34,713 bases of DNA from an uncultured Erysipelotrichaceae bacterium (GCA_902775735.1 CACYNH010000028.1:1-34713); one strand, 5' to 3'. Counted from the stretch's first letter, positions 7,082 to 15,774 are shown. The notes: generated by a model from the sequence alone, not told the origin. Program-made: numbers and translations.

Positions 7082-8467
7082 ATGATTGTCAAAGCCGTAA
7101 TGGTTCCCCATCCCCCGATTGCCCTCCATGAAGTCGGCAGAGGAGAGGAAGAAAAAATCAGCGCCACACTGAATGCTTACAAAACCGCGATGAAGGAAAT
7201 TGCGGACGCGAAACCGGAAACGGTTATTGTGCTTTCGCCCCACGCCGTTATGTACAGGGACTGGTTCAATGTGTCTTCCGGGAAAAGAGCTTCCGGTTCA
7301 ATGGCCCGCTTCCGCGCTTCCGGCGTGAAGTTTGACAAAGAATATGACACGGAGCTGACCGGACTTCTGGATCACATGTTTGAGGAAGACGGTTTTTCCG
7401 CCGGCACGGAATATGACCGCGACAAAGAACTGGACCATGGCACGATGGTGCCGTTATATTTCCTGGATCAGTTCGCAAAAGATTACAAGCTGGTCAGAAT
7501 CGGTCTTTCGGGACTCTCTCTGCCGATGCACTACAGGCTGGGGCAGTATATCCGGAAAGCTTCGGATCAATTGAACCGCAGGATTGCCGTGATCGGCAGC
7601 GGCGATCTGGCCCATTGCCAGAAAGAGGACGGTCCCTATGGCTATAAGCCGGAAGGTCCCGCCTATGATGAAAGAATCATGAAGGACATGGGAAACGCGG
7701 ATTTCAAAGCGCTCTTCCGCTACTCCCCCTCCTTCCTTGACGCCTGTATGGAATGCGGTCACAGATCCTTTGTCATCATGGCCGGGATCCTCGACGGCAT
7801 CCATGTGACGCCCCATGTGCTTTCCCACGAAGCCACATTCGGCGTGGGCTACGGCATCATCACATATGACATCGGGGAGGAAGACAGTTCAAGGCATTTC
7901 CTTGACCAATACGAGGAGGAAGAAAAGAAGCAGATCGAAGAGATGGCGGCTGTTTCCGATCCTTATGTGCAGCTGGCCAGACAGTCGGTTTCGTATTATG
8001 TGAAAACAGGCCTTGTCATGAAAGTTCCCGAAGGACTTCCCGAAGAAATGCTCACACAGAGGGCGGGATGCTTTGTGTCGATTCACAAATACGGCTCCCT
8101 GCGTGGGTGCATCGGCACCATTTCAGCCACGAAGAAGTCACTGGCCGAAGAGATCATCGCCAACGGGATCAGCGCCTGCTCAAGAGACCCGCGGTTCAAT
8201 TCCGTCACGGAAGAAGAACTGCCTTTCCTTGAAATCAATGTCGATGTACTCGGAAAACCGGAAAAGATCAGAGATAAATCACAGCTGGATGTGAAGAGAT
8301 ACGGCGTCATCTGCACCAGCGGCTATAAGCGCGGACTTCTCCTTCCGGATCTGGAAGGTGTGGACAGCGTTGATCAGCAGATCGAAATCGCCTGTTCCAA
8401 GGGCAATATCGATCTGGATGATGAAAATCTTGAGCTGGAGCGCTTCGAGGTGATCCGCCATGTCTGA
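7082..8467 (+). CDS. AmmeMemoRadiSam system protein: MEMO-like dioxygenase-fold domain fused to AMMECR1 domain
   Basis: Residues 1 to about 270 form a LigB/MEMO1-like domain (MVPHPPIALHEVG, LSPHAVMYRD, DHGTMVPLYFL, GSGDLAHCQ), the fold of class III extradiol dioxygenases. Residues ~285-461 form an AMMECR1 domain with its hallmark LRGCIG at 340-345. In many bacteria these are separate proteins; the fusion is also known in Firmicutes. The family co-occurs with a radical SAM enzyme, encoded here by the next gene with an 8-base overlap. The bacterial function is not settled; MEMO1 has been linked to copper and redox handling in animals. The start follows GAAAGGA. Confidence 0.88.
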   Translation: MIVKAVMVPHPPIALHEVGRGEEEKISATLNAYKTAMKEIADAKPETVIVLSPHAVMYRDWFNVSSGKRASGSMARFRASGVKFDKEYDTELTGLLDHMFEEDGFSAGTEYDRDKELDHGTMVPLYFLDQFAKDYKLVRIGLSGLSLPMHYRLGQYIRKASDQLNRRIAVIGSGDLAHCQKEDGPYGYKPEGPAYDERIMKDMGNADFKALFRYSPSFLDACMECGHRSFVIMAGILDGIHVTPHVLSHEATFGVGYGIITYDIGEEDSSRHFLDQYEEEEKKQIEEMAAVSDPYVQLARQSVSYYVKTGLVMKVPEGLPEEMLTQRAGCFVSIHKYGSLRGCIGTISATKKSLAEEIIANGISACSRDPRFNSVTEEELPFLEINVDVLGKPEKIRDKSQLDVKRYGVICTSGYKRGLLLPDLEGVDSVDQQIEIACSKGNIDLDDENLELERFEVIRHV

Positions 8468-9275
8468 GATCATCTGTGAGATCTGTCCTCATCACTGTCA
8501 CATTGAAGAAGGGAAGACCGGTTTATGCAAAGCCAGAGCCAATGAATCGGGAAACAATGTCTGCCGCAATTACGGAAAGCTCACTTCCCTGGCCATCGAT
8601 CCGATTGAGAAGAAACCGCTGGCCGGCTTTTATCCGGGATCCTATATCCTTTCCGCCGGTTCCTTCGGCTGCAACCTCCTCTGCCCTTTCTGCCAGAATC
8701 ATGAAATCTCCCGGCATGACGACGTCAGGACAGTGGAGTTCATGCCTGAAGATCTTCTGGATATCGCCAAAGACCATCCCGAAAGCATCGGCATCGCTTT
8801 TACCTACAATGAGCCCCTGATCAGTTTTGAGTATGTTCTGGAAACCGCGAAGCTGTTCAGAAAAAACAATCTCAAAACAGTCCTTGTCACAAACGGATGC
8901 GTGAACATGCCTGTTATTGAAAAGCTCATTCCGTATATCGACGCGATGAACATCGATCTCAAAGGTGATGAAGTCTTCTATAAAGAGCTTGGCGGCGATT
9001 ATGAAACGGTGAAGAAAACCATCGCTTACTGCGCAGACAGAACACATGTGGAAATCACCACCCTGGTTGTGCCGACAAAGAATGATTCGGATGAATTCAT
9101 CGCGAAGGAAGCGGAGTGGCTGGCTTCGCTGGATGAAAACATCATTCTCCATTTAAGCAGGTATTTTCCGCGGTACCGCTATACAATTCCTCCCACTGAA
9201 AAAGAAACGCTGTGCCGCTTAAGGGATACAGCTTCACAGTATCTGAAAAATGTCAGACTGGGAAATGTCTGGTGA
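8460..9275 (+). CDS. amrS: AmmeMemoRadiSam system radical SAM enzyme
   Basis: The 271-residue protein carries an N-terminal Cys cluster (Cys6, 9, 13 and 23) before the radical SAM motif CNLLCPFC (Cys71, 75, 78), then FTYNEPLISFEY and VLVTNGCV, close to pyruvate-formate-lyase-activating-enzyme-like proteins. It belongs to the AmrS/PflA-like group that travels with MEMO and AMMECR1 proteins. The reaction is not established; a modification of a partner protein or small molecule is presumed. Translation is coupled to the MEMO-AMMECR1 gene by an 8-base overlap, and a terminator follows. Confidence 0.9.
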   Translation: MSEIICEICPHHCHIEEGKTGLCKARANESGNNVCRNYGKLTSLAIDPIEKKPLAGFYPGSYILSAGSFGCNLLCPFCQNHEISRHDDVRTVEFMPEDLLDIAKDHPESIGIAFTYNEPLISFEYVLETAKLFRKNNLKTVLVTNGCVNMPVIEKLIPYIDAMNIDLKGDEVFYKELGGDYETVKKTIAYCADRTHVEITTLVVPTKNDSDEFIAKEAEWLASLDENIILHLSRYFPRYRYTIPPTEKETLCRLRDTASQYLKNVRLGNVW

Positions 9276-9281
9276 ATGATG

Positions 9282-9311
9282 ACGGCTGCCGTATGAGCAG
9301 CCGTTTTTATT
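9282..9311 (+). terminator. Terminator of the AmmeMemoRadiSam operon
   Basis: ACGGCTGC (9282-9289), a 7-base loop and GCAGCCGT (9297-9304) are followed by TTTTATT. Confidence 0.88.
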
Positions 9312-9320
9312 CTTCAGACA

Positions 9321-9351
9321 GAAAAAAGACTTCCGGATTTCTCCGGAAGTC
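9321..9351 (-). terminator. Terminator of the HPr-D-LDH gene
   Basis: A perfect 10-bp stem, GACTTCCGGA with TCCGGAAGTC (9328-9337 and 9342-9351), has a 4-base loop and is followed on the minus strand by TTTTTTC. Confidence 0.9.
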
Positions 9352-9377
9352 CTGTGTGATTCAGTGAATTGCGGGAA

Positions 9378-10679
9378 TTAAGCCTTGCACTCTGCAGCGC
9401 CGAGGTCAACGCCCTGGTTGAAGTTACGGGCATTTTCAAGAGTAACGGCTGCGATTGCCTGCAGAGCTTCTCTTGTGAAGAATGCCTGGTGGGATGTCAG
9501 GACAACGTTCGGGAACATTGTCAGTCTAGCTGTAATGTCATTGACCAGGAAGTCATCGGAGTGGTCTGTGTAAACGTTGGCGTCTTCGCCTTCGTATACG
9601 TCAAGACCGACTGCGTGGAACTTGCCGTTCTTCAGAGCTTCGATCAGAGCTTCTGTGTCGATGAGGCCGCCGCGTGCTGTGTTGATGAGGATCGCTGTAT
9701 CCTTCATCTTGGAGATCGCTTCAGCGTCGATCATATGATATGTGCCGTTCGGGCCCATAATCAGCGGTGCGTGCAGGGAGATCAGGTCTGCCTTGGCGAG
9801 GAGTTCGTCCTTGTCGACATAAGTGAGCAGGCCGGATTCAACGAGCTTCTGGTTCGGGAAAGCGTCCCAGCCCAGAACTGTCATGCCGAAGCCCTTGCAG
9901 ATGTTGGCCATGCACTGACCGATCTTGCCTGTGCCCATGATGCCGGCAACTTTGTTGTGGAGGTCGACACCGAGCAGTCCGCTCAGGGCGAAGTTGTTGT
10001 CCTTAACCTTGTTGACAGCCTTGTGCATACGGCGGTTGCAGGTCATTGCCAGTGTGATTGCATGTTCAGCGACTGCGTAAGGTGAGTAAGCCGGAACACG
10101 TGCGACTCTGATGCCGCATTCCTTGGCTGCCTGCAGGTCAACGTTGTTGAAGCCCGCACATCTGAGAAGGATGAGCTTGACACCGCACTCATGCAGTTTT
10201 TCAACAGCGACTCTCGGGCACTCGTCATTAACGAAGATACATACAGCGTCGAAGCCCTTTGCCAGGCCTGCTGTTTCAGGAGTCAGACGTGCATTGAAGT
10301 ACTTGATATCACAGTTGTATGCGCCTTCACCGACGTCACTTGCCAGTTCGCTGAAGAAGATACGGTCGTAGTCTTTTGCGCCGAAGAACGCGATCTTGAG
10401 AACGGGAACTTCCTCATATCTCTTCAGTCTGTGATCGAGTTCATCTTTGATTGTGGCCAGAGCTGCGTCTTCATCGCCGCCTTCAGCGGAGATTTCGAGA
10501 ACGGAACCCTGCTGGGCATCGAGGGCGAGGATCTGCAGGACGTTGTCACCGTTGGCGACTTTGTTGCCGCACTTGATGGTGATCTGTGAAGGCAGCGCTA
10601 CACATGCCTGCGCGACGAAAGCGGCCGGACGTGCGTGCATTCCGAGTGGATTGGTGATTTCGTAAGTAATTGTTTTCAT
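9378..10679 (-). CDS. HPr-like phosphocarrier domain fused to D-lactate dehydrogenase
   Basis: Residues 1-88 are an HPr-like domain with NPLGMHARPA, placing the phospho-accepting His at position 15 exactly as in PTS HPr. At the regulatory Ser46 position there is Asn (GDNVLQIL). Residues 92-433 form a complete D-lactate dehydrogenase: nucleotide motif GTGKIG at 249-254, Arg336 in INTARGG, Glu365 in DVYEGE and His397 in TSHQAF, with the spacing of catalytic Arg/Glu/His in D-LDH enzymes. The enzyme part should reduce pyruvate to D-lactate with NADH. The fusion suggests that PTS phosphate flux may control lactate formation (inference). It is a single-gene unit with its own promoter and a strong terminator. 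Confidence 0.88.
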   Translation of the reverse strand: MKTITYEITNPLGMHARPAAFVAQACVALPSQITIKCGNKVANGDNVLQILALDAQQGSVLEISAEGGDEDAALATIKDELDHRLKRYEEVPVLKIAFFGAKDYDRIFFSELASDVGEGAYNCDIKYFNARLTPETAGLAKGFDAVCIFVNDECPRVAVEKLHECGVKLILLRCAGFNNVDLQAAKECGIRVARVPAYSPYAVAEHAITLAMTCNRRMHKAVNKVKDNNFALSGLLGVDLHNKVAGIMGTGKIGQCMANICKGFGMTVLGWDAFPNQKLVESGLLTYVDKDELLAKADLISLHAPLIMGPNGTYHMIDAEAISKMKDTAILINTARGGLIDTEALIEALKNGKFHAVGLDVYEGEDANVYTDHSDDFLVNDITARLTMFPNVVLTSHQAFFTREALQAIAAVTLENARNFNQGVDLGAAECKA

Positions 10680-10708
10680 TTTTACCCTTCTCCTTAATTT
10701 GTATATGG

Positions 10709-10736
10709 ATTATATCGGAACGAATAAGTTCACTAA
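10709..10736 (-). promoter_or_regulatory. Probable promoter of the HPr-D-LDH gene
   Basis: A perfect -10 TATAAT (10714-10709) lies about 30 bases upstream of the start codon; TTAGTG (10736-10731), 16 bases further, is a weak -35. I did not find a Rex or CRE consensus in the 210-base divergent interval. Confidence 0.5.
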
Positions 10737-10888
10737 AATCATACTACAACTTTGGATTGAATTAAGAAAAATCATACCGGAAACCGTTCATTTTTTCGGC
10801 ATAGAGGCCTCGGCGCGGTCAGCCTGCGTGCAGTTCCGTCCGCCTTCCGCTAGAATAAGTTCAGAAGATTTCACGGAGAATACATATT

Positions 10889-11848
10889 ATGGGCAATATC
10901 ATCAGATTCGGAATTCTTTCCTGCGCCTCGATTGTTCCCCGCTTTGTAAAAGGGCTTGAGCTGACTGAAACGGCGGAAGTCACGGCAATCGCCTCACGGT
11001 CTTTCGAAAGAGCGCGCCGGACAGCCGCTGAACTCGCCATCGGTAACTTTTACGCCGGCTATGAGGAACTTCTTGCGGACGCTGAAATTGACGCGGTCTA
11101 TATTCCCCTCATCAACAGTCTGCATTATCCTTACGCGAAAAAAGCTCTTGAGGCAGGAAAGCACGTGATCATGGAAAAGCCGTTTGTCCTGCACAGAGAG
11201 GAAGCGGAAGAACTCGCTGCTCTGGCGGAAAAGAAGAACCTTTTCATCACGGAAGCGGTCAAAACGCCCTTCCTGCCGGTTTACAGGGAAGTGAAAAAGA
11301 TCCTTGATGAAGAAACATACGGAAAGATTCAGTTCATGGAATTCCGGCAGTCCTACACATCCGGTCCCTACATTTCCGGCTGGAACAAAGAGAAGAAAGC
11401 CGGCGGCGGTGTGCTCTATGGCAACGAGGCCTACTTCTTCCACATGGCTGAATTCCTGGCCGGCCGGATCGTTTCCTGCACCGGTTCCGCCACTTTCGGT
11501 GAAGAAGTGGAGGACCAGTGCGTCCTGAGCGCTGTAACCGAAAACAATGTCATGGCCACCCTCTTTGTCTCCACCCAGGTGCTTTTCAACAACGGTCTCA
11601 TCATCCATCTGGACAAAGGCAGGATCGAAATTCCGGATTACTGGAAAGCGTCGGAAGCTTACATTTATCAGAACAATGAGCTGAAGGAACATCTCAGCTT
11701 TCCCCATCAATATGAATTCCAGTATGAGCTGGCCCATTACTGTAAGTGCATTCTGGAAGGAAAAACAGGCAGTCCCGTGACGCCTGTTGAAAACTCCGCA
11801 AGATATATTCATTGGTGTGAAAAGCTGTACCGCTCCTGGGAAAAGTAA
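10889..11848 (+). CDS. Gfo/Idh/MocA family NAD(P)-dependent oxidoreductase
   Basis: The 319-residue protein has an N-terminal Rossmann strand (IIRFGILSCASIVPRF) and the family motif EKP at residues 96-98 (VIMEKPFVL), followed by a beta-sheet domain. The nucleotide motif is of the 'GILSxAxI' subtype, common in the dehydrogenases related to trans-1,2-dihydrobenzene-1,2-diol and glucose-fructose oxidoreductases. The substrate is probably a sugar, inositol or derivative, but cannot be read from the sequence. No sugar transporter is adjacent. The start has GGAGAA 9 bases upstream. A terminator shared with the converging HAD gene overlaps its stop. Confidence 0.85.
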   Translation: MGNIIRFGILSCASIVPRFVKGLELTETAEVTAIASRSFERARRTAAELAIGNFYAGYEELLADAEIDAVYIPLINSLHYPYAKKALEAGKHVIMEKPFVLHREEAEELAALAEKKNLFITEAVKTPFLPVYREVKKILDEETYGKIQFMEFRQSYTSGPYISGWNKEKKAGGGVLYGNEAYFFHMAEFLAGRIVSCTGSATFGEEVEDQCVLSAVTENNVMATLFVSTQVLFNNGLIIHLDKGRIEIPDYWKASEAYIYQNNELKEHLSFPHQYEFQYELAHYCKCILEGKTGSPVTPVENSARYIHWCEKLYRSWEK

Positions 11849-11869
11849 AAAGGCTGAACCCAGCCTTTT
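11847..11869. terminator. Bidirectional terminator between converging genes
   Basis: AAAAAGGCTG (11847-11856) and CAGCCTTTT (11861-11869) with a 4-base loop provide A and T tracts on both sides. The stop codons of both flanking genes lie within or next to the stem. Confidence 0.8.
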
Positions 11870-12641
11870 ACTTTGTTTCATGAATGATGCGGATCAGGTC
11901 GGCGATGCCTCTGCAGATGAATTTCGCTTTCGCCCTGACCTCTTCAAGACCTGTTTCAATGCAGGCGCCGTGGATGCCGTATTCAATCATCGGCAGATCA
12001 TTGTCGGCGTCTCCCAGTGTCCAGACATCCTCAAAAGAAAGCCCGAGATGCCTGACCAGGAAATCAAGACCGTTGGCCTTGGAGACCCCGCTGCGGACGA
12101 TATCGACAACCCAACGGTTGGCGAAGGCAGCCAGTTCATTTCCGTATCTGCTGTTGATCTTAGCCGCTAAGTGCGCCGCCTTCTCCATGTCGTCCATGGA
12201 AATGACAATCTGGGCATAGCGGTTGAGGCTGATCAGTTCCTCCAGGGTCATGTCCGGAAGTATCGTGTATCTGTGATCCTGCTTGTTTTCATCGACGATA
12301 ATCCTATGGCGCCAGATGCCGTCGTTGGCGACAAAGGAAACAGCGCCTTCCAGTTTCAACGCCATCGCCATGACTTCATGGGCCAGATCATTGTCGAGAT
12401 AGGATGAGAACATTTCATTGTTCTGACTGTCAAAAACCATTCCGCCGTTGTTGGTGATGTAATAGGCAGGCTTCAGGCTGTTTTTTTCCGCTTCAATCCG
12501 GATGGATTCCAGAGAGCGGCCGGTGTCGATGACAAAGAGATTGCCTTCCGCCTGCCATTTTTCAATGGCTTCAAGATCCTCTTGTGTGACTTTGCCGCAA
12601 TAGTTCAGTGTGCCGTCATAATCAGCAGCGATCAATTTCAT
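11868..12641 (-). CDS. HAD-IIB (Cof-type) phosphatase
   Basis: The start is the ATG after GAGGAA, giving 257 residues; an in-frame extension to 12722 has no ribosome binding site. The catalytic motif AADYDGTL has the nucleophile Asp7 and acid/base Asp9, and GDADNDLPM near residue 210 is the metal-binding motif IV. A large cap domain lies between, as in Cof-type phosphatases that act on sugar phosphates and other metabolites. The particular substrate is unknown. It is monocistronic, converging on the Gfo/Idh/MocA gene. Confidence 0.87.
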   Translation of the reverse strand: MKLIAADYDGTLNYCGKVTQEDLEAIEKWQAEGNLFVIDTGRSLESIRIEAEKNSLKPAYYITNNGGMVFDSQNNEMFSSYLDNDLAHEVMAMALKLEGAVSFVANDGIWRHRIIVDENKQDHRYTILPDMTLEELISLNRYAQIVISMDDMEKAAHLAAKINSRYGNELAAFANRWVVDIVRSGVSKANGLDFLVRHLGLSFEDVWTLGDADNDLPMIEYGIHGACIETGLEEVRAKAKFICRGIADLIRIIHETK

Positions 12642-12746
12642 ATCAGGTTCCTCGTATGCGCCTATTATATATGATTTTGCGCAGGCTGCCGACTTGCCAA
12701 AAGAAGAAAGCGAATATAACATTTTTAGGAAAGTGAGGAGATGACT

Positions 12747-14111
12747 ATGGCAAAATCAACAGCGAAAGATCTGACCAGCGGCAATATCGCAAAGCAGATC
12801 ATCATGTTTTCCCTGCCCCTGATGCTGGGCAATGTATTCCAGATGCTTTACAACACGGTTGACTCGATTGTCGTCGGCAACTTTGTCGGCACCCAGGCCC
12901 TTGCGGCGGTGGGCTCGACAACCATGATCGTCAACCTGTTTGTCTTCTTTTTCAACGGCTTCTCGATCGGTGCCGGCGTCATCATCTCCAAGTACTTTGG
13001 TTCCGGCGACCATGACCGGCTTCATGACGCCATTGAAACAACAATCACCGCTTCTTTGATTCTCTGCGCTGTCTTCACAGCCGTCAGTATTCTGCTGGTG
13101 AAGCCGATGCTGCACATGATGGCGACGCCCGAGGACGTCTTCGCCGACGCGGTGACATATCTGAGAATCTATTTTGCCGGTATTTCCGGCCTGCTGATCT
13201 ATAACATCGGTTCGGGTATCCTGAGAGCCGTCGGTGATACGACCAGGCCGCTTTACTTCCTGATCCTGACCAGTGTCCTCAATATCATCCTTGACCTGCT
13301 GTTTGTCATCGTCTTCAGACTCGGCATCGCCGGCGTCGCTCTGGCCACCATCATCGCCCAGTTTGTTTCGGCGATCCTGACGATGCTGCTGCTGCTAAGG
13401 ACAAAGGACATCTATCGCTTCGCGTGGAAGGACATGCAGATTGACTTTGACATTCTGATGAGAGTCTTCGCCGTCGGCATGCCGGCCGCCATCCAGTCGG
13501 TCATCACCGCCTTCTCCAATGTCTTTGTCCAGGGCTATATCAACCACTTCGGTTCCGGCGTCATGGCGGCCTGGAGCTGCTACAACAAGATCGACATGTT
13601 CATCATGTTGCCGATGAGTTCGCTGGCGATGGCGGCGACCACCTTCGTCTCCCAGAACATCGGCGCGAAGCAGTTCAAAAGAGCGCGGGAAGGCACAAAG
13701 ATCACAATACTCCAGACCCTGGGCATCACCGGCGTGATCGCTTTGGCAATCTTCATCTTCGCCGCCCCTTCCGTTTCCCTTTTCACCAGTGATCCGGAAG
13801 TCATCCAATGGGGCACCACCTTCTTAAGGGTCAACGTCTTCTTCATGCTGTTCAACTGCGTCAACCATGTTCTGGCCGGCGCTTTAAGAGGCAGGGGCGA
13901 TTCCCAGGCGCCGATGGTGATTATGTTAACGGGGTTTGTGGCAATCCGTCAGACATACCTCTTCTTCATGACCCGGTTCATTTCCAACACCCCGGTCACC
14001 GTCGGCTTCGGCTATCCGGTCGGCTGGATGGCAACCTGCGTCATGGAAGTGCTCTACTACGTCAATAAACAGAAAGTCTATGCCCTGGAAGAACAGGCCA
14101 TGACCAATTGA
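12747..14111 (+). CDS. MATE family efflux transporter
   Basis: A 454-residue protein with about twelve membrane helices in two homologous halves. The N-terminal segment GNIAKQIIMFSLPLMLGNVFQMLYNTVDSIVVGNFVG and the equivalent start of the second half (AVGMPAAIQSVITAFSNVFVQGYINHFG) are diagnostic of MATE antiporters, which export drugs or metabolites using Na+ or H+. The ATG at 12747 is preferred over the one at 12741 because it is 7 bases from GAGGAG. Length is complete. A second MATE gene at the right end of the window is truncated. Substrate is unknown. Confidence 0.9.
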   Translation: MAKSTAKDLTSGNIAKQIIMFSLPLMLGNVFQMLYNTVDSIVVGNFVGTQALAAVGSTTMIVNLFVFFFNGFSIGAGVIISKYFGSGDHDRLHDAIETTITASLILCAVFTAVSILLVKPMLHMMATPEDVFADAVTYLRIYFAGISGLLIYNIGSGILRAVGDTTRPLYFLILTSVLNIILDLLFVIVFRLGIAGVALATIIAQFVSAILTMLLLLRTKDIYRFAWKDMQIDFDILMRVFAVGMPAAIQSVITAFSNVFVQGYINHFGSGVMAAWSCYNKIDMFIMLPMSSLAMAATTFVSQNIGAKQFKRAREGTKITILQTLGITGVIALAIFIFAAPSVSLFTSDPEVIQWGTTFLRVNVFFMLFNCVNHVLAGALRGRGDSQAPMVIMLTGFVAIRQTYLFFMTRFISNTPVTVGFGYPVGWMATCVMEVLYYVNKQKVYALEEQAMTN

Positions 14112-14122
14112 GAAAGCAGAAA

Positions 14123-14162
14123 AAAGCACCTGTGCCCTTCATCTGAAGAGTGCAGGTGCTTT
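14123..14162. terminator. Bidirectional terminator between MATE and lectin-fold genes
   Basis: AAAGCACCTG (14123-14132) pairs with CAGGTGCTTT (14153-14162); the 20-base loop can form an inner TTC/GAA pairing. A-rich and T-rich flanks allow use in both directions. Confidence 0.75.
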
Positions 14163-14169
14163 GCTTTGT

Positions 14170-14787
14170 TCAGTCTTCAACGGTGACTTTGAGATCTTTG
14201 TAGAAAGCCTCGGTGCCGGTATCGACATAGAAGCCGAAACCGCCGGAGATGCCTTTGCCGTGCTTCATCGGATCCACTTTGAGGATCGGGGTTTCCATGT
14301 CATTGACATAGAATTCGGCATATTCATCCCTGATGACTGCCTTCAGCTGAATCCATTCATTCAGGCCGATGTCCGCCGGTGCCTCATAGCCGGAGATATT
14401 GTGCTCGCGGAAGTAAGCGAATGTATATCCCGGATAGGAGAAGTACTGGGAGCCGTGGGAATTGCGGACGGGATCGGGATGTCTGCCGTTGGTGGGTCTG
14501 ACATAATAGGATTCAAATTCAGAACCGTTTTCATTGACACGGTAGACAATGCCGATAAACCCTCTGGCGAAATCAGGCGCGTCCGGCAGAAGTCTGCTCA
14601 GCATTTTGACTTCAATGGTGCCGTTGTGCATCTTTTCATCATTGACCAGGACATAGGTGTTCTCATCAAAGATGTCGAGCTTTTCATGTTTCTCTACGCG
14701 GAGTACTTTTTCGCCGTCAAGAATGACATTTTCAGCTCTGGTGTGACTGCATGTGACATTGGTTTCGTCGATGTTGACTGTTTTCAT
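14170..14787 (-). CDS. Concanavalin A-like lectin/glucanase-fold protein (DUF1080-like), unknown function
   Basis: The 205-residue protein has no signal peptide. Its central and C-terminal parts (NGTIEVKMLSRL, ARGFIGIVYRVNENGSEFESYYVRPTNG, NEWIQLKAVIRDEYAEFYVND, GGFGFYVDTGTEAFYKDLKV) show the strand pattern of jelly-roll domains such as LamG or the DUF1080/3-keto-disaccharide hydrolase group. That fold binds or cleaves sugars, but no catalytic residue can be named. It lies 28 bases after the E2-like acyltransferase gene, with AAGGAG before the start, so the two probably share a transcript. The cytoplasmic location makes a structural or binding role as likely as a hydrolase role. Confidence 0.6.
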   Translation of the reverse strand: MKTVNIDETNVTCSHTRAENVILDGEKVLRVEKHEKLDIFDENTYVLVNDEKMHNGTIEVKMLSRLLPDAPDFARGFIGIVYRVNENGSEFESYYVRPTNGRHPDPVRNSHGSQYFSYPGYTFAYFREHNISGYEAPADIGLNEWIQLKAVIRDEYAEFYVNDMETPILKVDPMKHGKGISGGFGFYVDTGTEAFYKDLKVTVED

Positions 14788-14815
14788 CTTGTGTTCTCTC
14801 CTTTGTACTTATATT

Positions 14816-15685
14816 TTACAGAGATTTGTAGATTTCATCATCCAGCTTTTCGTTGAACGGACGCTCAAGAAGCTCCGGATGGGCAAGATAGTACTGCATG
14901 ATCTTCATCGACTTGGAGAAATAGAAACCGTCGGCGATTCTTTCGTCCATGGTGATGTTGAGTTCTACCGCGTCTTTGAAAATGACCTGGTCATTCTCAT
15001 AGAACGGCATCCGGCCGCTCTTGCCGATGACAACAAACATGGAGGTTGTGCCCCAATTGGTCAGATGGTGGTAGCCGCTGGGCAGGCCGATCGAGCCCAG
15101 GTTCGCAAAGTTGATTGTGGAATGGTAAGGATCTGTTTCGACCAGTGCGGGCGGAATCATGCCCTTCTTTTCCAGCCAGCAGACAGAATTGACGAGCGGT
15201 CTGGAAATCGCCTTGGGCAATGCGTTGAGTTTGTCCATGACGCCGGTGGATTCATCGACATAGCTCTTGTTTTTCAGCTTGAGCAGCTGGCGGTGAATCT
15301 CATTGTGCAGATCCTCGATCGTCCAGTCCGGTTTTGCGTGGATGAAAGCGAGAACCTCTCCGCCCTCATCCGAGAATTCCTGCTTGACGGTGAATGCGGC
15401 GCTGATTTCATTGCGCTTGTACATCTTCTTGTTGTGGATGAAGATGTTCAGCTTTGATCTTAATGTGGCAGTCTTTAAAGCGGCTGCGATAATGCACTGA
15501 AACAGGTTGTATTTATATTCAGGATTCTGTGCGTTTTTCTTTGCGACATATTCATCAATCGCGGTGAGATCAATCTTGAAGCTGAAGAAAGCTTCATTGT
15601 CACAGCGGTTGGGATACATGAACGGCATGATAAAATGCATCGAATCGATATCTTTGAGATATTTTGCGTCAAAACGGTCTTTCAT
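14816..15685 (-). CDS. 2-oxoacid dehydrogenase E2/CAT-like acyltransferase lacking the catalytic His
   Basis: The 289-residue protein matches the trimeric catalytic domain of E2 acyltransferases and chloramphenicol acetyltransferases: NLFQCIIAAALKTA, FANLGSIGLPSGYHHLTNWGTTSMFVVIGK and, near the end, MDERIADGFYFSKSM. The usual active-site motif is DHRxxDG; here residues 247-253 read DERIADG, with Glu248 in place of the catalytic His. There is no lipoyl or subunit-binding domain. Either the chemistry is altered or the protein is a non-catalytic relative. It starts after AAGGGGG and is followed 28 bases later by the lectin-fold gene, suggesting an operon. Family membership is solid, activity doubtful. 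Confidence 0.78.
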   Translation of the reverse strand: MKDRFDAKYLKDIDSMHFIMPFMYPNRCDNEAFFSFKIDLTAIDEYVAKKNAQNPEYKYNLFQCIIAAALKTATLRSKLNIFIHNKKMYKRNEISAAFTVKQEFSDEGGEVLAFIHAKPDWTIEDLHNEIHRQLLKLKNKSYVDESTGVMDKLNALPKAISRPLVNSVCWLEKKGMIPPALVETDPYHSTINFANLGSIGLPSGYHHLTNWGTTSMFVVIGKSGRMPFYENDQVIFKDAVELNITMDERIADGFYFSKSMKIMQYYLAHPELLERPFNEKLDDEIYKSL

Positions 15686-15774
15686 TGGAATGCCCCCTTA
15701 ATACGTGACTATTTTAGACGATATCCGTCCAAATGGATGAACCTTTATTGCAAAATGATATTTTTGTCACTTAA

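Noticed and set aside
9369..10085. Long plus-strand open frame opposite the HPr-D-LDH gene
   Set aside because: It has no ribosome binding site and no family resemblance. The minus frame contains all catalytic motifs of HPr and D-LDH.
14161..14856. 231-codon plus-strand open frame opposite the lectin-fold gene
   Set aside because: No ribosome binding site at its start, and it runs across the terminator region and the start of the minus-strand gene. The minus frame has jelly-roll patterning and a good start site.
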